Positions 50,485 to 60,818 of a stretch of DNA of 64,000 nucleotides are shown in pieces. Below the pieces are notes generated by a model. The model made no database searches and had not been told where the DNA came from. It saw only the letters and a list, made by a program, of their open reading frames with translations. The stretch is taken from contig JANQKQ010000050.1 in assembly GCA_028281105.1 (NCBI GenBank), positions 1 through 64,000 on the forward strand. Reading direction: 5' to 3'. Each line of letters begins with the position of its first letter. The first letter of the stretch is position 1. The translations under genes and the position numbers were made by a program. This DNA is from Rhizobiaceae bacterium. GTDB taxonomy: Bacteria; Pseudomonadota; Alphaproteobacteria; Rhizobiales; Rhizobiaceae.

Positions 50485-51171
50485 ATGGGTAAACGCCTTC
50501 ATCGCTCTCTCTACGGCCGGCGCAAAGGGCCGGCGCTGTCGCCGCGCCGCGCCGACTTGCTGAAAAATCTGCTGCCACGGCTGGGCGTCGACACCACCGC
50601 GCCGCCGCCGGCCGACGTGAGCGCGCTGTTCTCCAAATCATACTCGGCCTATCGCCTGGAAATCGGCTTCGGCGGCGGCGAGCACCTGATCGATCAGGCG
50701 TCGCGGCACCCGGACCTCGGCTTTTTCGGCGTCGAACCCTTCATCAACGGCATGGCCAAGGCGCTGTCGGCGATCGAGGCCGGTGGCATCGACAACATCC
50801 GCCTGTATGACGGCGACGGCGCCGATCTGCTCGATTGGCTGCCGGCCGGCTCGATCGATCGCGTCGATCTGCTCTACCCCGATCCCTGGCCCAAGCGCCG
50901 CCATTGGAAGCGCCGCTTCGTCAACTCCGTCCGCCTTGCCGCGATCGGCCGCGTGCTGCGGCCCGGCGGCGAGTTTCGCTTCGCGTCCGACGATGCATCC
51001 TATGTCAACTGGACGCTGGCCCATTGCTGGAAGGACGAAAATCTGGCCTGGACCGCGACCCACGCCGATGACTGGCGCAAGCCCTGGCCGGACTGGCCGG
51101 GCACCCGCTATGAAGCCAAGGCGTTGCGCGAAGGGCGCACGCCGGCCTACCTGACCTTCGTGCGGATCTGA
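50485..51171 (+). CDS. trmB: tRNA (guanine46-N7)-methyltransferase
   Basis: TrmB methylates G46 in the tRNA variable loop. The 228 residues show the SAM motif LEIGFGGGEHL, then GVEPFINGMAKAL, and the family signature LLYPDPWPKRRHWKRRFV. RKGPALSPRR at the N-terminus is usual in rhizobia. It starts 37 bp after metK, so the two probably share a transcript. Confidence 0.96.
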   Translation: MGKRLHRSLYGRRKGPALSPRRADLLKNLLPRLGVDTTAPPPADVSALFSKSYSAYRLEIGFGGGEHLIDQASRHPDLGFFGVEPFINGMAKALSAIEAGGIDNIRLYDGDGADLLDWLPAGSIDRVDLLYPDPWPKRRHWKRRFVNSVRLAAIGRVLRPGGEFRFASDDASYVNWTLAHCWKDENLAWTATHADDWRKPWPDWPGTRYEAKALREGRTPAYLTFVRI

Positions 51172-51206
51172 TCGGGCCGGCCACCCGTTGCAAGTTGCCG
51201 GACCCC

Positions 51207-51235
51207 TTGCAACTTGCCTGGGCGGGGCGTATATA
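51207..51235 (+). promoter_or_regulatory. Sigma70-type promoter of the rimP-nusA-infB operon
   Basis: TTGCAA (51207-51212) and TATATA (51230-51235) are exactly 17 bp apart, close to consensus. They lie in the trmB-rimP gap, upstream of a terminator-like hairpin. Transcription would start near 51242. Confidence 0.7.
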
Positions 51236-51263
51236 GCGGCCAAAATCTCCGCTGTGTTTTGCG

Positions 51264-51296
51264 AGAGTGGGTCCCCCGGGCACCCGCTCTTTTTGT
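51264..51296 (+). terminator. Terminator-like hairpin in the rimP leader (possible attenuator)
   Basis: AGAGTGGGT (51264-51272) pairs with ACCCGCTCT (51282-51290), nine pairs with one G-U, and is followed by TTTTGTT. It has the form of an intrinsic terminator but sits about 25 nt after the likely transcription start and 55 bp before rimP. That suggests attenuation or processing of an operon that encodes NusA. Confidence 0.65.
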
Positions 51297-51348
51297 TGGG
51301 GCCGACAACGGCGCCCTCGCGGCGGAGCCGGCAACCTGGAAGAGCCAT

Positions 51349-51924
51349 TTGCACCGCACGAACGCCATCGCCGCAGAGCCGCGCCAGATCGTCGAGGACG
51401 GTTTGGAGGCGCGTGTCGCGGCCATCGTCGAGCCCGAGATCGAGCATCTGGGCTACCGCCTGGTGCGCGTGCGCATTTCCGGACTGAACGGCATGACCGT
51501 GCAGATCATGGCCGAGCGGGACGACGGCACCATGAGCGTGGAAGACTGCGAGATCGTCTCGCGGGCCATCTCGCCGGTGCTCGACGTGGCCGATCCGATC
51601 CCCGGCGCCTATAACCTTGAGATCTCCTCTCCGGGGATCGACCGGCCGCTGGTCCGGCTATCCGATTTCGAACGCTGGTCGGGCCATAACGTGAAGATCG
51701 AGACCCGCGTGCCGGTCGATGGGCGCAAACGTTACAAGGGCCGCATCATCGGCATCGACGGCTCGGCGATCCGGCTGCATCTGGACGCGCCTGGGAACGA
51801 TGAAACCGACAAGACCTCGCTCGACATAGACGACATCGCCAGCGCCAAGCTGATCCTGAACGACGACCTCGTTCGCGAGGCGCTCGCCCGCGACAAGGCG
51901 CTGCGGCGCGCCAACGCAAATTGA
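51349..51924 (+). CDS. rimP: Ribosome maturation factor RimP
   Basis: RimP assists 30S subunit assembly. Family features: the N-terminal [24 protein letters not shown], the central [17 protein letters not shown] and [16 protein letters not shown], then an SH3-like C-terminal domain. No ATG fits. A TTG at 51349 with ggaag upstream gives 191 residues; the frame is open further up through the leader hairpin, which is not coding. nusA follows at 16 bp. Confidence 0.93.
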   Translation: MHRTNAIAAEPRQIVEDGLEARVAAIVEPEIEHLGYRLVRVRISGLNGMTVQIMAERDDGTMSVEDCEIVSRAISPVLDVADPIPGAYNLEISSPGIDRPLVRLSDFERWSGHNVKIETRVPVDGRKRYKGRIIGIDGSAIRLHLDAPGNDETDKTSLDIDDIASAKLILNDDLVREALARDKALRRANAN

Positions 51925-51940
51925 AACCACGGAGACGAAC

Positions 51941-53629
51941 ATGGCGGTAAGTGCAAACCGGCTGGAACTGCTGCAGATCGCCGACGCGGTCGCCCGCGAG
52001 AAGCTGATCGACCGGGAAATCGTGATCGAAGCGATGGCCGACGCCATTCAGAAAGCAGCGCGCTCGCGCTACGGCCAGGAAACAAATGTGCGCGCGGACA
52101 TCGATCCCAAGACCGGCGACATCAAGCTGCAACGATTGCTGGAAGTGGTCGAGAACGTCGAGGACTACACCACCCAGATCGATCTGGAGCTGGCCCGCGA
52201 CAAGGACCCGAACATCGAGCTCGGGCAATTCGTCTCCGAGCCGCTGCCGCCGATGGATTTCGGCCGCATCGCCGCCCAGTCGGCCAAGCAGGTGATCGTC
52301 CAGAAAGTGCGCGAGGCCGAGCGCGACCAGCAGTTCGAGGAATACAAGGACCGGGTCGGCGAGATCGTCAACGGTACGGTCAAGCGGGTCGAATACGGCA
52401 ATGTGATCGTCGATCTGGGCCGCGGCGAGGCGATCATCCGCCGCGACGAGACGATCCCGCGCGAGAACTTCCGCTACGGCGACCGGGTGCGCGCCTACAT
52501 CTACGACGTGCGCCGCGAACAGCGTGGCCCGCAGATTTTCCTGTCGCGCACCCACCCCGAATTCATGGCCAAACTGTTCACCATGGAAGTGCCGGAAATC
52601 TACGATGGCATCATCGAGATCAAGTCGGTCGCCCGCGATGCCGGCTCGCGCGCCAAGATCGCGGTAATCTCGCATGATTCGTCGATCGATCCCGTCGGCG
52701 CCTGCGTCGGCATGCGCGGCAGCCGCGTCCAGGCCGTGGTCGGCGAGCTGCAGGGCGAGAAGATCGACATCATCCCCTGGTCGCCCGACGCGGCAAGCTT
52801 CATCGTCAACGCACTGCAGCCCGCGGAAGTCGCCAAGGTGGTCCTCGACGAAGAGGCCGAGCGCATCGACGTGGTGGTTCCCGACGAGCAGCTGTCGCTG
52901 GCGATCGGCCGGCGCGGCCAGAACGTGCGGCTGGCCTCGCAGCTGACCGGCTGGGACATCGACATCATGACCGAGCAGGAGGAGAGCGAGCGCCGCCAGG
53001 CCGAGTTCGTCGAGAACACCAACACCTTCATCGAAGCGCTCAACGTCGACGAGATGGTGGCCCAGCTTCTCGCTTCCGAAGGCTTCTCCTCGATCGAGGA
53101 AGTGGCCTACGTCGAGGCCGACGAGATCGCCGCCATCGAGGGCTTCGACGGCGATACGGCGGAAGAGCTGCAGGCGCGTGCGCGCGAAGCGCTCGAGAAG
53201 CAGGAGATGGAATATGACGAGCAGCGCCGCGCGCTGGGCGTCGCCGACGATCTGCGTGAGGTCGAGGGCATCACCACGGCGATGATGGTGGCGCTGGGCA
53301 AAGAGGAGATCAAGACGCTGGAAGACTTCGCCGGCTGCGCCTCGGACGACCTGGTGGGTTGGACCGAGCGCAAGGACGGTGAGACCACCCGTTATGACGG
53401 CATTCTGGACGGTTTCAAATTATCGCGCGAGGACGCCGAACACATGGTGATGGCCGCACGGCTGAAAGTGGGCTGGGTGACCGAGGAAGATCTGGCGCCC
53501 GAGCCCGAGCCGACGGAAGATGGCGCGGAGGGTGACGTGGATCAAACCGAGGCCGCCGCTTCGGCGGACGCCGGTGAGGAAGCCGCCCAGGTTGCCGACG
53601 AGGCCACGGCCGACGAACAACCGGCCTAG
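51941..53629 (+). CDS. nusA: Transcription termination/antitermination protein NusA
   Basis: NusA binds RNA polymerase and controls pausing, termination and antitermination. The 562 residues include an N-terminal polymerase-binding domain, an S1 domain ([21 protein letters not shown]), and KH domains with [19 protein letters not shown] and [14 protein letters not shown]-terminal helix-hairpin-helix repeats and an acidic tail follow. It is the second gene of the operon. Confidence 0.97.
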   Translation: MAVSANRLELLQIADAVAREKLIDREIVIEAMADAIQKAARSRYGQETNVRADIDPKTGDIKLQRLLEVVENVEDYTTQIDLELARDKDPNIELGQFVSEPLPPMDFGRIAAQSAKQVIVQKVREAERDQQFEEYKDRVGEIVNGTVKRVEYGNVIVDLGRGEAIIRRDETIPRENFRYGDRVRAYIYDVRREQRGPQIFLSRTHPEFMAKLFTMEVPEIYDGIIEIKSVARDAGSRAKIAVISHDSSIDPVGACVGMRGSRVQAVVGELQGEKIDIIPWSPDAASFIVNALQPAEVAKVVLDEEAERIDVVVPDEQLSLAIGRRGQNVRLASQLTGWDIDIMTEQEESERRQAEFVENTNTFIEALNVDEMVAQLLASEGFSSIEEVAYVEADEIAAIEGFDGDTAEELQARAREALEKQEMEYDEQRRALGVADDLREVEGITTAMMVALGKEEIKTLEDFAGCASDDLVGWTERKDGETTRYDGILDGFKLSREDAEHMVMAARLKVGWVTEEDLAPEPEPTEDGAEGDVDQTEAAASADAGEEAAQVADEATADEQPA

Positions 53630-53643
53630 GGCGGCTCGGCGCC

Positions 53644-54270
53644 TTGGCTTCGGCCGCAGCGCGTGAAGCGATGAACCCGCGCACCTGCATCGTCACCGGC
53701 GACAAGCTGGAGCCAGCCGCCATGATCCGCTTCGTCGCCGACCCGAACGGCGCCGTGGTCGCCGATCTGCAGGGCAAGCTGCCAGGTCGCGGCGTATGGG
53801 TGACGGCCAAGCGGGCGCTCGTTGAGAAGGCGGTCGACAAGGGCCTGTTTTCCGCCCGCCTCAAATGCGCCGCCCGTGCCGAGCCGGATCTGGCGGCGCA
53901 GATCGAACGGCAGTTGCGGGCCGCCGCGGTGGCGAGCCTTTCCTTGGCCAACAAGGCGGGCGCGGTTGTGTCCGGGTTTGCCAAGGTCGAGGCGGCGGCG
54001 CGCGCCGGCAAGGCTGCGCTGATCCTGCACGCCGGCGACGCGGCGGTGGACGGCGAACGGAAGATCGCCGCGGCGCTCAACGCCGCGAAGAAGGGCGTGG
54101 ACGAAACCGGACCGTCGATTCGCACCTTCCGGTCTCTGTCTTCTCAGGAACTGGGCGGGGCGGTTGGCAGGTCCGAATCGGTGCATGTGGCGGTGGCGCA
54201 AAGCGGCGTTGCACGCGCACTCATCGACCGGCTCGAAAGGCTGGAAAGTTATTGCGGTGGCGGTGCTTAG
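53644..54270 (+). CDS. YlxR-type RNA-binding protein (DUF448) with L7Ae-like C-terminal domain
   Basis: The N-terminal DUF448 domain has RTCIVTGDKLEPAAMIRFVA and GKLPGRGVWVTA. The C-terminal half (SLANKAGAVVSGFAKVEAAAR, AALILHAGDA) resembles L7Ae/L30e RNA-binding folds, a fusion usual in rhizobia. The TTG at 53644 is used; an in-frame ATG at 53671 directly before the conserved region is equally likely. Lies between nusA and infB, as in most bacteria; its function there is not settled. Confidence 0.9.
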   Translation: MASAAAREAMNPRTCIVTGDKLEPAAMIRFVADPNGAVVADLQGKLPGRGVWVTAKRALVEKAVDKGLFSARLKCAARAEPDLAAQIERQLRAAAVASLSLANKAGAVVSGFAKVEAAARAGKAALILHAGDAAVDGERKIAAALNAAKKGVDETGPSIRTFRSLSSQELGGAVGRSESVHVAVAQSGVARALIDRLERLESYCGGGA

Positions 54271-54378
54271 GCGGCAGCAAAAAAACTGAGTGCGGGGCTG
54301 GATTTTCTTCCGGCGAAGGTCCAAAAAGCCCCGTTAGCGGCCCCGGCGGCGCACAAGACAGGCGAGAACAGGCCAATA

Positions 54379-56853
54379 ATGAGTGAATCGGAAGGCGAAG
54401 AGAAGAAACTCAGCGTTTCGACCAAGAAGACGTTGACGCTCAAGGGCGGCGGCGTCTCTCAGGGTACCGTTCGCCAAAATTTCTCCCACGGCCGGAGCAA
54501 ATCCGTCGTGGTCGAGACCCGCAAACGGCGCATCACCAAGCCTGCCGCCGCCAAGCCGGTTGCGCCTGCCGCCAAGCCGGAGCCCGCGGCCGCCGGCGCA
54601 TCGCGCGAGGCGAGACTGGGCGGTTTGTCCGCAAACGAACTCGACGCGCGCCGGCGCGCTCTGGAGACCGCCCGCGCCCGCGAAGTGGAAGACCAGCGCC
54701 GCGCGGAGGAAATGGCCAAGGAGCGCGCCGAGGCCGAAAGACAGGCGGCCGAGGCCCGCGAACAGCAGGCAGCCACGGGCGAGGCAGCCGCGCCGCAGCC
54801 CGACGCCGCCTCGCTGGCGCCGCGTCTGGACGAAATACCGGCGAAGAAAGCCGAGACCGCGCCGGCCGACAAAAAGACCAAGGATCTCAAGCCGTTCGAA
54901 CGGCGCAAGCCCGAAGAGCCGCCCAAGCCGAACCGGCCCAAGGCCGGCGAAGAGCGCCGCCGGACCAAGTTGACGCTGACCAACGCGCTGGACGAGGACG
55001 GCGGCAGCCGCGGTCCGTCGCTGGCGGCGCTGCGCCGGCGCCAGGAGAAGGCCAAACGCGCGGCGATGACGCCATCCGGCCCGCGCGAGAAAGTCGCCCG
55101 CGAGGTGCAATTGCCCGAGACGATCACCATTCAGGAACTGGCGAGCCGCATGTCGGAGCGCTCGGTCGAGGTGATCAAATACCTGATGAAGGAAGGCCAG
55201 ATGATGAAGCCCGGCGACATCATCGATGCCGATACCGCGGAATTGATCACCCAGGAATTCGGCCACACCGTGCGGCGCGTTTCCGACGCCGATATCGAGG
55301 AAGGCCTGTTCGATTCCCCCGACGATCCGGCCGACCTGAAGCCGCGCGCGCCGGTGGTCACGATCATGGGTCACGTCGACCACGGCAAGACCTCGTTGCT
55401 CGACGCCATCCGCAACGCCAACGTGGTGGAAGGCGAGGCGGGCGGGATCACCCAGCACATCGGCGCCTATCAGGTCGAAAAGGATGGCCAGTCGGTCACC
55501 TTCATCGACACCCCCGGCCATGAGGCGTTCACCTCGATGCGCGCTCGCGGTGCGCAGGCGACCGACATCGCTATTCTGGTGGTCGCCGCCGACGACGGGG
55601 TGATGCCGCAGACGATCGAATCCATCAACCACGCCAAGGCGGCGCAGGTGCCGATCATCGTCGCCGTCAACAAGATCGACAAGGCGGACGCCGACCCGTC
55701 GAAGGTCAAGAACGAGTTGCTGCAACACGAAGTGTTCGTCGAAAGCATGGGCGGCGACATTCTGGAGATCGAAGTCTCAGCGATCAAAGGCACCAACCTG
55801 GACAAGCTGCTGGAGGCGGTGCTTCTGCAGGCCGAGCTGATGGAGCTGAAGGCCAACCCGGATCGTCCGGCCGAAGGCGTCGTCATCGAGGCGCAATTGG
55901 ACAAGGGCCGCGGCCCGGTCGCCACCGTGCTGGTCAAGCGCGGCACGCTCAACCCGGGTGACATCGTCGTCGCCGGTGATGAATGGGGCCGCGTGCGTGC
56001 GCTCGTCGACGATCAGGGCAACCAAATCCAGGCCGCCCCGCCGTCGATGCCGGTCGAGGTGCTGGGGCTCAACGGGGCGCCGGCCGCCGGCGACCGTCTC
56101 GCGGTAGTCGAGAACGAGGCGCGCGCGCGCGAAATCTCCGAATACCGCAAGCGGCTCACCCGCGAAAAGGCCGTGGCCCGCCAGGCCGGTTCGCGCGGCT
56201 CGCTCGAACAGATGATGAGCCAGCTCCAGACCGCCGAGTTGAGCGAAGCCGCCGTGGTGATCAAGGGCGATGTCCAGGGCTCGGTCGAAGCGATCGTCGG
56301 TGCGCTGGAGAAGCTGGGAACCGAAGAGGTCGCGGCCCGCGTGGTCCATTCCGGCGTCGGCGCGGTCACCGAATCCGACGTGGCGCTGGCCGCCTCCACC
56401 GGGGCGCCGATCCTGGCGTTCAACGTGCGCGCCAACAAGCAGGCGCGCGACGCGGCTGAGCGCGACGGCATCGAAATCCGTTATTATTCAATCATTTACG
56501 ACCTGGTCGACGACATCAAGGCAGTGATGTCCGGCATGCTGGCGCCCGAGCGCCGCGAGACCTTCCTGGGCTACGCGGAAATCCTCGAGGTCTTCAACGT
56601 TTCCAAGGTCGGCAAGGTGGCCGGCTGCCTGGTCACCGAGGGCAAGGTGGAGCGCGGCGTCGGCGTGCGCCTACTGCGCGACAATGTGGTGATCCACGAA
56701 GGCAAGCTGTCGACGCTCAAACGCTTCAAGGACGAAGTCAGCGAAGTGCCCGCTGGCCAGGAATGCGGCATGGCGTTCGAGAACTATCAGGACATCCGCA
56801 AGGCCGACGTGATCGAGTGCTTCCGCGTCGAGGAGGTCGAGCGCTCGTTGTGA
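54379..56853 (+). CDS. infB: Translation initiation factor IF-2
   Basis: IF-2 is the GTPase that positions initiator tRNA. The 824 residues have a charged Ala/Glu-rich N-terminal region, the IF2-N segment ([21 protein letters not shown]), and the G domain with G1 GHVDHGKT near residue 331, DTPGHEAF, and [10 protein letters not shown]. Domains II-IV follow. The ATG is at 54379. Repeat family B lies 17 bp after the stop. Confidence 0.98.
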   Translation: MSESEGEEKKLSVSTKKTLTLKGGGVSQGTVRQNFSHGRSKSVVVETRKRRITKPAAAKPVAPAAKPEPAAAGASREARLGGLSANELDARRRALETARAREVEDQRRAEEMAKERAEAERQAAEAREQQAATGEAAAPQPDAASLAPRLDEIPAKKAETAPADKKTKDLKPFERRKPEEPPKPNRPKAGEERRRTKLTLTNALDEDGGSRGPSLAALRRRQEKAKRAAMTPSGPREKVAREVQLPETITIQELASRMSERSVEVIKYLMKEGQMMKPGDIIDADTAELITQEFGHTVRRVSDADIEEGLFDSPDDPADLKPRAPVVTIMGHVDHGKTSLLDAIRNANVVEGEAGGITQHIGAYQVEKDGQSVTFIDTPGHEAFTSMRARGAQATDIAILVVAADDGVMPQTIESINHAKAAQVPIIVAVNKIDKADADPSKVKNELLQHEVFVESMGGDILEIEVSAIKGTNLDKLLEAVLLQAELMELKANPDRPAEGVVIEAQLDKGRGPVATVLVKRGTLNPGDIVVAGDEWGRVRALVDDQGNQIQAAPPSMPVEVLGLNGAPAAGDRLAVVENEARAREISEYRKRLTREKAVARQAGSRGSLEQMMSQLQTAELSEAAVVIKGDVQGSVEAIVGALEKLGTEEVAARVVHSGVGAVTESDVALAASTGAPILAFNVRANKQARDAAERDGIEIRYYSIIYDLVDDIKAVMSGMLAPERRETFLGYAEILEVFNVSKVGKVAGCLVTEGKVERGVGVRLLRDNVVIHEGKLSTLKRFKDEVSEVPAGQECGMAFENYQDIRKADVIECFRVEEVERSL

Positions 56854-56870
56854 GCACCCGGCGGTAACCA

Positions 56871-56920
56871 GAGCACTTTCAGCAAAAGTTGCTCAACTTT
56901 GCGCTCGCGAAAGTGCGTGA
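56871..56920. repeat. Structured repeat family B, copy 2 (infB-rbfA gap)
   Basis: This copy begins GAGCACTTTCAGCAAAAG. Outer arms GCACTTTC (56873-56880) and GAAAGTGC (56909-56916) pair; the inner stem is AAGTT-GCTC-AACTT. Compared with copy 1 at 12834-12886, the outer stem has changed on both sides together. It lies inside the nusA-infB-rbfA-truB operon. Confidence 0.8.
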
Positions 56921-56977
56921 AAACAAAGGCATTGGCCCGGTCCAAGCCCGGGCGAAGGCTGAATTGGGACCAGACAA

Positions 56978-57385
56978 GTGACTACGAACGAACACGCGCG
57001 CGGACCTTCCCAGCGCCAGTTGCGGGTTGGCGAAGTAGTGCGCCACGCCCTGGTCGATCTGATTCGCAAGGGCGATCTACCGGCGCTGGGGGACAGTTTG
57101 ATCTCGGTGACCGAAGTGGCCATGACCCCCGACCTGAAACTCGCCACCGCCTATGTTTCGCTGCTGGGCGGCGGGGACGCGGCGCCCGTGGTCGAAGCGC
57201 TCAACGCGCATTCGCGGTTCATCCGGGGCCGGCTGACCCCGGCGCTGGCGCGCATGAAGACCATGCCGAAGGTTCGCTTTCGCGCGGACACCAGTTTCGA
57301 CAATTACCGCCGGATCGACGAACTGCTGGCCTCGCCGGCGGTGGCCCGCGATCTGGTCGATGACGAAGACGGCGAATCCAAATGA
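56978..57385 (+). CDS. rbfA: Ribosome-binding factor A
   Basis: RbfA helps mature the 30S subunit and 16S 5' end. The 135 residues contain [43 protein letters not shown] and [21 protein letters not shown], all family-typical. It starts at GTG 56978. The stop overlaps the truB start (ATGA). Confidence 0.95.
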   Translation: MTTNEHARGPSQRQLRVGEVVRHALVDLIRKGDLPALGDSLISVTEVAMTPDLKLATAYVSLLGGGDAAPVVEALNAHSRFIRGRLTPALARMKTMPKVRFRADTSFDNYRRIDELLASPAVARDLVDDEDGESK

Positions 57386-58308
57386 GTCGGCAACGCAAGA
57401 AGAAGGGCAGGCCCGTTTCCGGCTGGCTTATCCTGGACAAGCCGCCGGGCATCGGTTCGACCCAGTGCGTTTCCAAGGTCAAATGGCTCTACAAGGCGGC
57501 CAAGGCGGGCCATGCCGGCACGCTCGACCCATTGGCCGGCGGCATGCTGCCGATCGCCCTGGGCGAGGCCACCAAGACCGTTCCCTACGTGATGGACGGG
57601 CTGAAGACCTATCGCTTCGCCATTCGTTGGGGCGCACAGACCTCCACCGACGATCTGGAAGGCGATGCGATCGAGACCCGTGACGAGCGGCCGCAGCGCA
57701 CTGCGATCGAGACCGCGATGGCGGACTATGTCGGCGAGATCGAACAGGTGCCGCCGGCCTTCTCCGCGGTGAAGATCGACGGCGAACGCGCCTATGCGCT
57801 TGCCCGGTCCGGCGAGACGGTAGAGATCGAACCGCGCCCGGTGCTGATCACCCGCTTCGATCTCGTCGAGATGCCCGATGCCGATACCGCGGTCTTCGAG
57901 GTCGAGTGCGGCAAGGGCACCTATGTGCGCTCGTTGGCCCGCGATCTGGGCCGTCAGCTGGGTTGTCTGGGTCACGTGGCCGACCTGCGCCGGACCGCGG
58001 TCGAGCCGTTCGGCGAGGATGACTTGATCTCGTATGACGAGTTGCTGGCGCTGGAGGGCGATCTTGACGCGCTCGACGCACTGCTCGCGCCCACCGGCAC
58101 GGCGCTGGACGAACTGCCGCAGGTGCGGATCAGCGACGGCCAGCGCCACCGCCTGCGCACCGGCAATCCGATCCTGCTTCGCGGGCCGGAAGCCCTAACC
58201 TTCGCCGACGAAGCACTCGCCGCCAGCGGCGACGCCCTGATCGCGCTGGGCCACATCGACAAGGGAACGTTCTATCCCAAGCGGGTGTTCAAGCATTCGC
58301 GGATTTAG
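57382..58308 (+). CDS. truB: tRNA pseudouridine55 synthase
   Basis: TruB makes pseudouridine 55 in the T-loop of tRNAs. The catalytic Asp (about residue 49) is in [42 protein letters not shown] and [12 protein letters not shown] are also typical. The 308 residues are full length. A 34-bp-armed hairpin of repeat family A follows 17 bp after the stop and may end the operon. Confidence 0.97.
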   Translation: MSRQRKKKGRPVSGWLILDKPPGIGSTQCVSKVKWLYKAAKAGHAGTLDPLAGGMLPIALGEATKTVPYVMDGLKTYRFAIRWGAQTSTDDLEGDAIETRDERPQRTAIETAMADYVGEIEQVPPAFSAVKIDGERAYALARSGETVEIEPRPVLITRFDLVEMPDADTAVFEVECGKGTYVRSLARDLGRQLGCLGHVADLRRTAVEPFGEDDLISYDELLALEGDLDALDALLAPTGTALDELPQVRISDGQRHRLRTGNPILLRGPEALTFADEALAASGDALIALGHIDKGTFYPKRVFKHSRI

Positions 58309-58325
58309 GGTGTCTTGTTGTTTTA

Positions 58326-58411
58326 GTCGGCACCGGCCCACTCCCCCTCCCAACCACCCTCTCAAGGATACTGCCGTGGGTGGTTGGGAGGGGGAGTGGG
58401 CCGGTGCCGAC
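58326..58411. repeat. Repeat family A, copy 2 (truB-aldolase gap)
   Basis: Arms of 34 bp at 58326-58359 and 58378-58411 are perfectly complementary (outer GTCGGCACCGGCCCACTCCC, inner CAACCACCC). The 18-base loop holds AAGGATACTGCCGT, conserved in the other copies. There is no T-run. This is the most perfect copy of the three. Confidence 0.95.
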
Positions 58412-58475
58412 TTCCGCATCAGCGCAAAATGACATAAAGCACAACTCGTCTCCACAGACGCGCGGAGGACCAGCC

Positions 58476-59243
58476 ATGTCGACCGTCACCAGCCGCATCA
58501 CCGGAACGGACTACGACGCCGCCGAATGGGCGCTGCGCGTCGACCTGGCCGCCGCTTTTCGCCTCGCCGCCCGCTTCGGTTGGCACGAATCGGTGGCCAA
58601 CCACTTCTCCGCCGCTGTCTCGGCCGACAGCAAGACGTTTCTGCTCAATCCGAAATGGCGGCACTTCTCCACCATCCGCGCGTCCGACCTGCTGCTGCTC
58701 AACGCCGACGATGACGGCGTGATGGAACGTGAGGACGCGCCCGATCCATCCGCCTGGTGCATCCACGGCGCCATCCACGCCGCCGTGCCCCACGCCAGGG
58801 TGCTGCTGCACTGCCATCCGATTTACTCAACGGCGCTGTGCGGATTGGCCGATCCGGCGATCAAGCCCATCGACCAGAACACCGCCCGATTCCACAAGCG
58901 CGCGGCGGTCGATCTGGGCTATGGCGGCATCGCCGACGACGCCGAAGAGGGCAGGCGGCTGGCGCGCGCGCTCGGCAATCATCCGGTCATGCTGATGGGC
59001 AATCACGGCGTGTCGGTGACCGGCGACACCGTGGCCCAGGCCTTCGAGGAGCTCTACTATCTGGAGCGGGCTGCGCAGACGATGATCCTGGCCTATTCCA
59101 CCGGCCAGCCGCTCAACGTGATGGACGAGAAGCTGGCCGCCAAGACGTCGGCCGGCTGGGACAATTACACCGGCGCGGCGGAAGCGCATTTCGAGCAGCT
59201 CAAGGCGATGCTCGACGCCGATGACCCATCCTATCGCGATTGA
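58476..59243 (+). CDS. Class II aldolase/adducin family protein
   Basis: The 255-residue protein has the zinc-binding class II aldolase fold: HESVANHFSAAVS, LLLNADDDGV, VLLHCHPIYSTAL with two zinc His, and MLMGNHGVSVTGD with a third. Substrates in the family are sugar phosphates or related compounds; here it is unknown. The ATG at 58476 follows cggagga. The gene is bracketed by two copies of repeat family A. Confidence 0.9.
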   Translation: MSTVTSRITGTDYDAAEWALRVDLAAAFRLAARFGWHESVANHFSAAVSADSKTFLLNPKWRHFSTIRASDLLLLNADDDGVMEREDAPDPSAWCIHGAIHAAVPHARVLLHCHPIYSTALCGLADPAIKPIDQNTARFHKRAAVDLGYGGIADDAEEGRRLARALGNHPVMLMGNHGVSVTGDTVAQAFEELYYLERAAQTMILAYSTGQPLNVMDEKLAAKTSAGWDNYTGAAEAHFEQLKAMLDADDPSYRD

Positions 59244-59258
59244 GCGCTTGATGCTTTG

Positions 59259-59349
59259 AACCGGCGCCGGCCCACTCCCCCCGCCCAGCCACCCCTTGCA
59301 AGGATACTGCCGTGGGGTGGCTGGGCGGGGGAGAGGGCTGGAGCCGGTT
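59259..59349. repeat. Repeat family A, copy 3 (aldolase-chrA gap)
   Basis: The 91-bp inverted repeat runs from AACCGGCGCCGG (59259) to GGAGCCGGTT (ending 59349), with arms matching apart from a few positions. The loop contains GCAAGGATACTGCCG. It fills the gap between two convergent genes and its last base is the first base of the chrA stop codon on the plus strand. Confidence 0.9.
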
Positions 59350-60647
59350 TAAAAGAACACCACCAACAACCAGCCGGCGCCCATGGCCGCCGCCAGAACC
59401 CAGCCCAACCCGAGCCGCAACCACAACAGCAGGACCGCGCACAGGCCCGCCAGCGCGAAGACCCGCCAGTCCATGGTCGCCAGGTCCGGCTGCCACAGCA
59501 CCAATGGCCCGGCCTCGCGCCGTGTGACGGAGCCGAACGCCACGTGCAGCGCGAACCACAGCGACAGGTTCGCGATCACGCCCACCACGGCCGCCGTGAT
59601 CGCCGACAGCGCCCCGGCCAGCCGCGGCTGGGCGCCGATCCAGCCGATATAGGGCGCGCCGGCGAAGATCCACAAGAAGCAGGGCACGAACGTCACCCAC
59701 AGCGTCAGCGCGGCCCCGGCGAGCCCCATCGCCAGCCCGCCCTCGCGAAACGCGGCCAGAAAGCCGACGAACTGCGTCACCAGGATCAACGGCCCCGGCG
59801 TCGTCTCGGCAAGCCCCAGCCCGTCCGTCATCTCGCCGGCCGTCAGCCAGCCCAAGTCGGTGACCACCGCCTGCGCCATATAGGCCAGCACGGCATAGGC
59901 GCCGCCAAAGGTAACAACGGCCAGTTTGGAGAAGTATACGCCGATGGTGGCGAGCAACGGCAGATCGAACATCAGGTCGATCGCGATCACCGGCGTCCAC
60001 CAAAGCGCCAGCCAGATGGCGATGGTGGCCGCGGTGCGCGCCGCCGGCACGCGCGGCAACGGCGTTTGCTGCGGGCCGGGTGCCGCCTTTGCCGGCGAGA
60101 CGAAGCCGACGAGCGCGGCGGCTGCGATGATCATCGGAAACGGTAAGGCAAGGAAGAAGATCGCGACAAACGCGCAAAGCGCGATCGCCCAGGAGAGCGT
60201 GCCGGATAGCGCGCGGCCGGCGATGCGAACCAGCGCCTCCACGACGATCACGAGCACCGCCGCCTTGACGCCGACGAACAGCGCACCGATGAGCGGCATC
60301 TGCCCGAACCAGGCATAGACGACGGCCAGCCCCAGCACGGTCGCCGCGCCGGGCAGGACGAACAGCAGTCCGGCGACGAGCCCGCCGGCCACCCCGCCCA
60401 GCCGCCAGCCGGCGAAGGTGGCCAGCTGCATCGCCTCGGGCCCGGGCAGCAGCATGCAGAAATTGAGCGCACTGAGGAATTCACGCTCGGTGAGCCATTT
60501 TTTCTCGTCGACCAGAACCCGATGCATCAGCGCGATCTGCGCCGCCGGCCCGCCGAAGGACATCAGCCCGATTCGCCCGAAAGTCCTCAGCGCCTGGCCC
60601 CGGCTGACGGGCCCGGGTGGCGCGGCGTGTGCGGTGTGTTGGTTCAT
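59349..60647 (-). CDS. chrA: Chromate transporter family protein (ChrA, two-domain)
   Basis: This membrane protein of 432 residues has two homologous CHR domains. The first has RIGLMSFGGPAAQIALMHR and the LLPGPEAMQLATFAGWR signature; the second has VTFGGAYAVLAYMAQ and TPGPLILVTQFVGF. ChrA proteins export chromate; other members have unknown substrates. The ATG at 60647 (MNQHTAHAA) is preferred over one at 60677. No chromate resistance partner gene is nearby. Confidence 0.9.
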   Translation of the reverse strand: MNQHTAHAAPPGPVSRGQALRTFGRIGLMSFGGPAAQIALMHRVLVDEKKWLTEREFLSALNFCMLLPGPEAMQLATFAGWRLGGVAGGLVAGLLFVLPGAATVLGLAVVYAWFGQMPLIGALFVGVKAAVLVIVVEALVRIAGRALSGTLSWAIALCAFVAIFFLALPFPMIIAAAALVGFVSPAKAAPGPQQTPLPRVPAARTAATIAIWLALWWTPVIAIDLMFDLPLLATIGVYFSKLAVVTFGGAYAVLAYMAQAVVTDLGWLTAGEMTDGLGLAETTPGPLILVTQFVGFLAAFREGGLAMGLAGAALTLWVTFVPCFLWIFAGAPYIGWIGAQPRLAGALSAITAAVVGVIANLSLWFALHVAFGSVTRREAGPLVLWQPDLATMDWRVFALAGLCAVLLLWLRLGLGWVLAAAMGAGWLLVVFF

Positions 60648-60818
60648 CGCGGGAATTCTACCGACGAATGGACGCACGCCGCCGGCCCGCTGCGTTCACC
60701 TGTCGGCTTTGGCGGGCAGCGGTGCTGCAATCGGCAACCGACACTGCGCCGACCGTAGGTTCGCCCCAGGACCCGAAAGCGGCGGTTGTGCAAAGTCTCG
60801 CTGCCGGGCTTTCGCCGC

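Noticed and set aside
59259-59349. Family A copies as plain Rho-independent terminators
   Set aside because: The arms are much longer than needed, no T-run follows and the loop is conserved; termination may be a side effect but does not explain the element.
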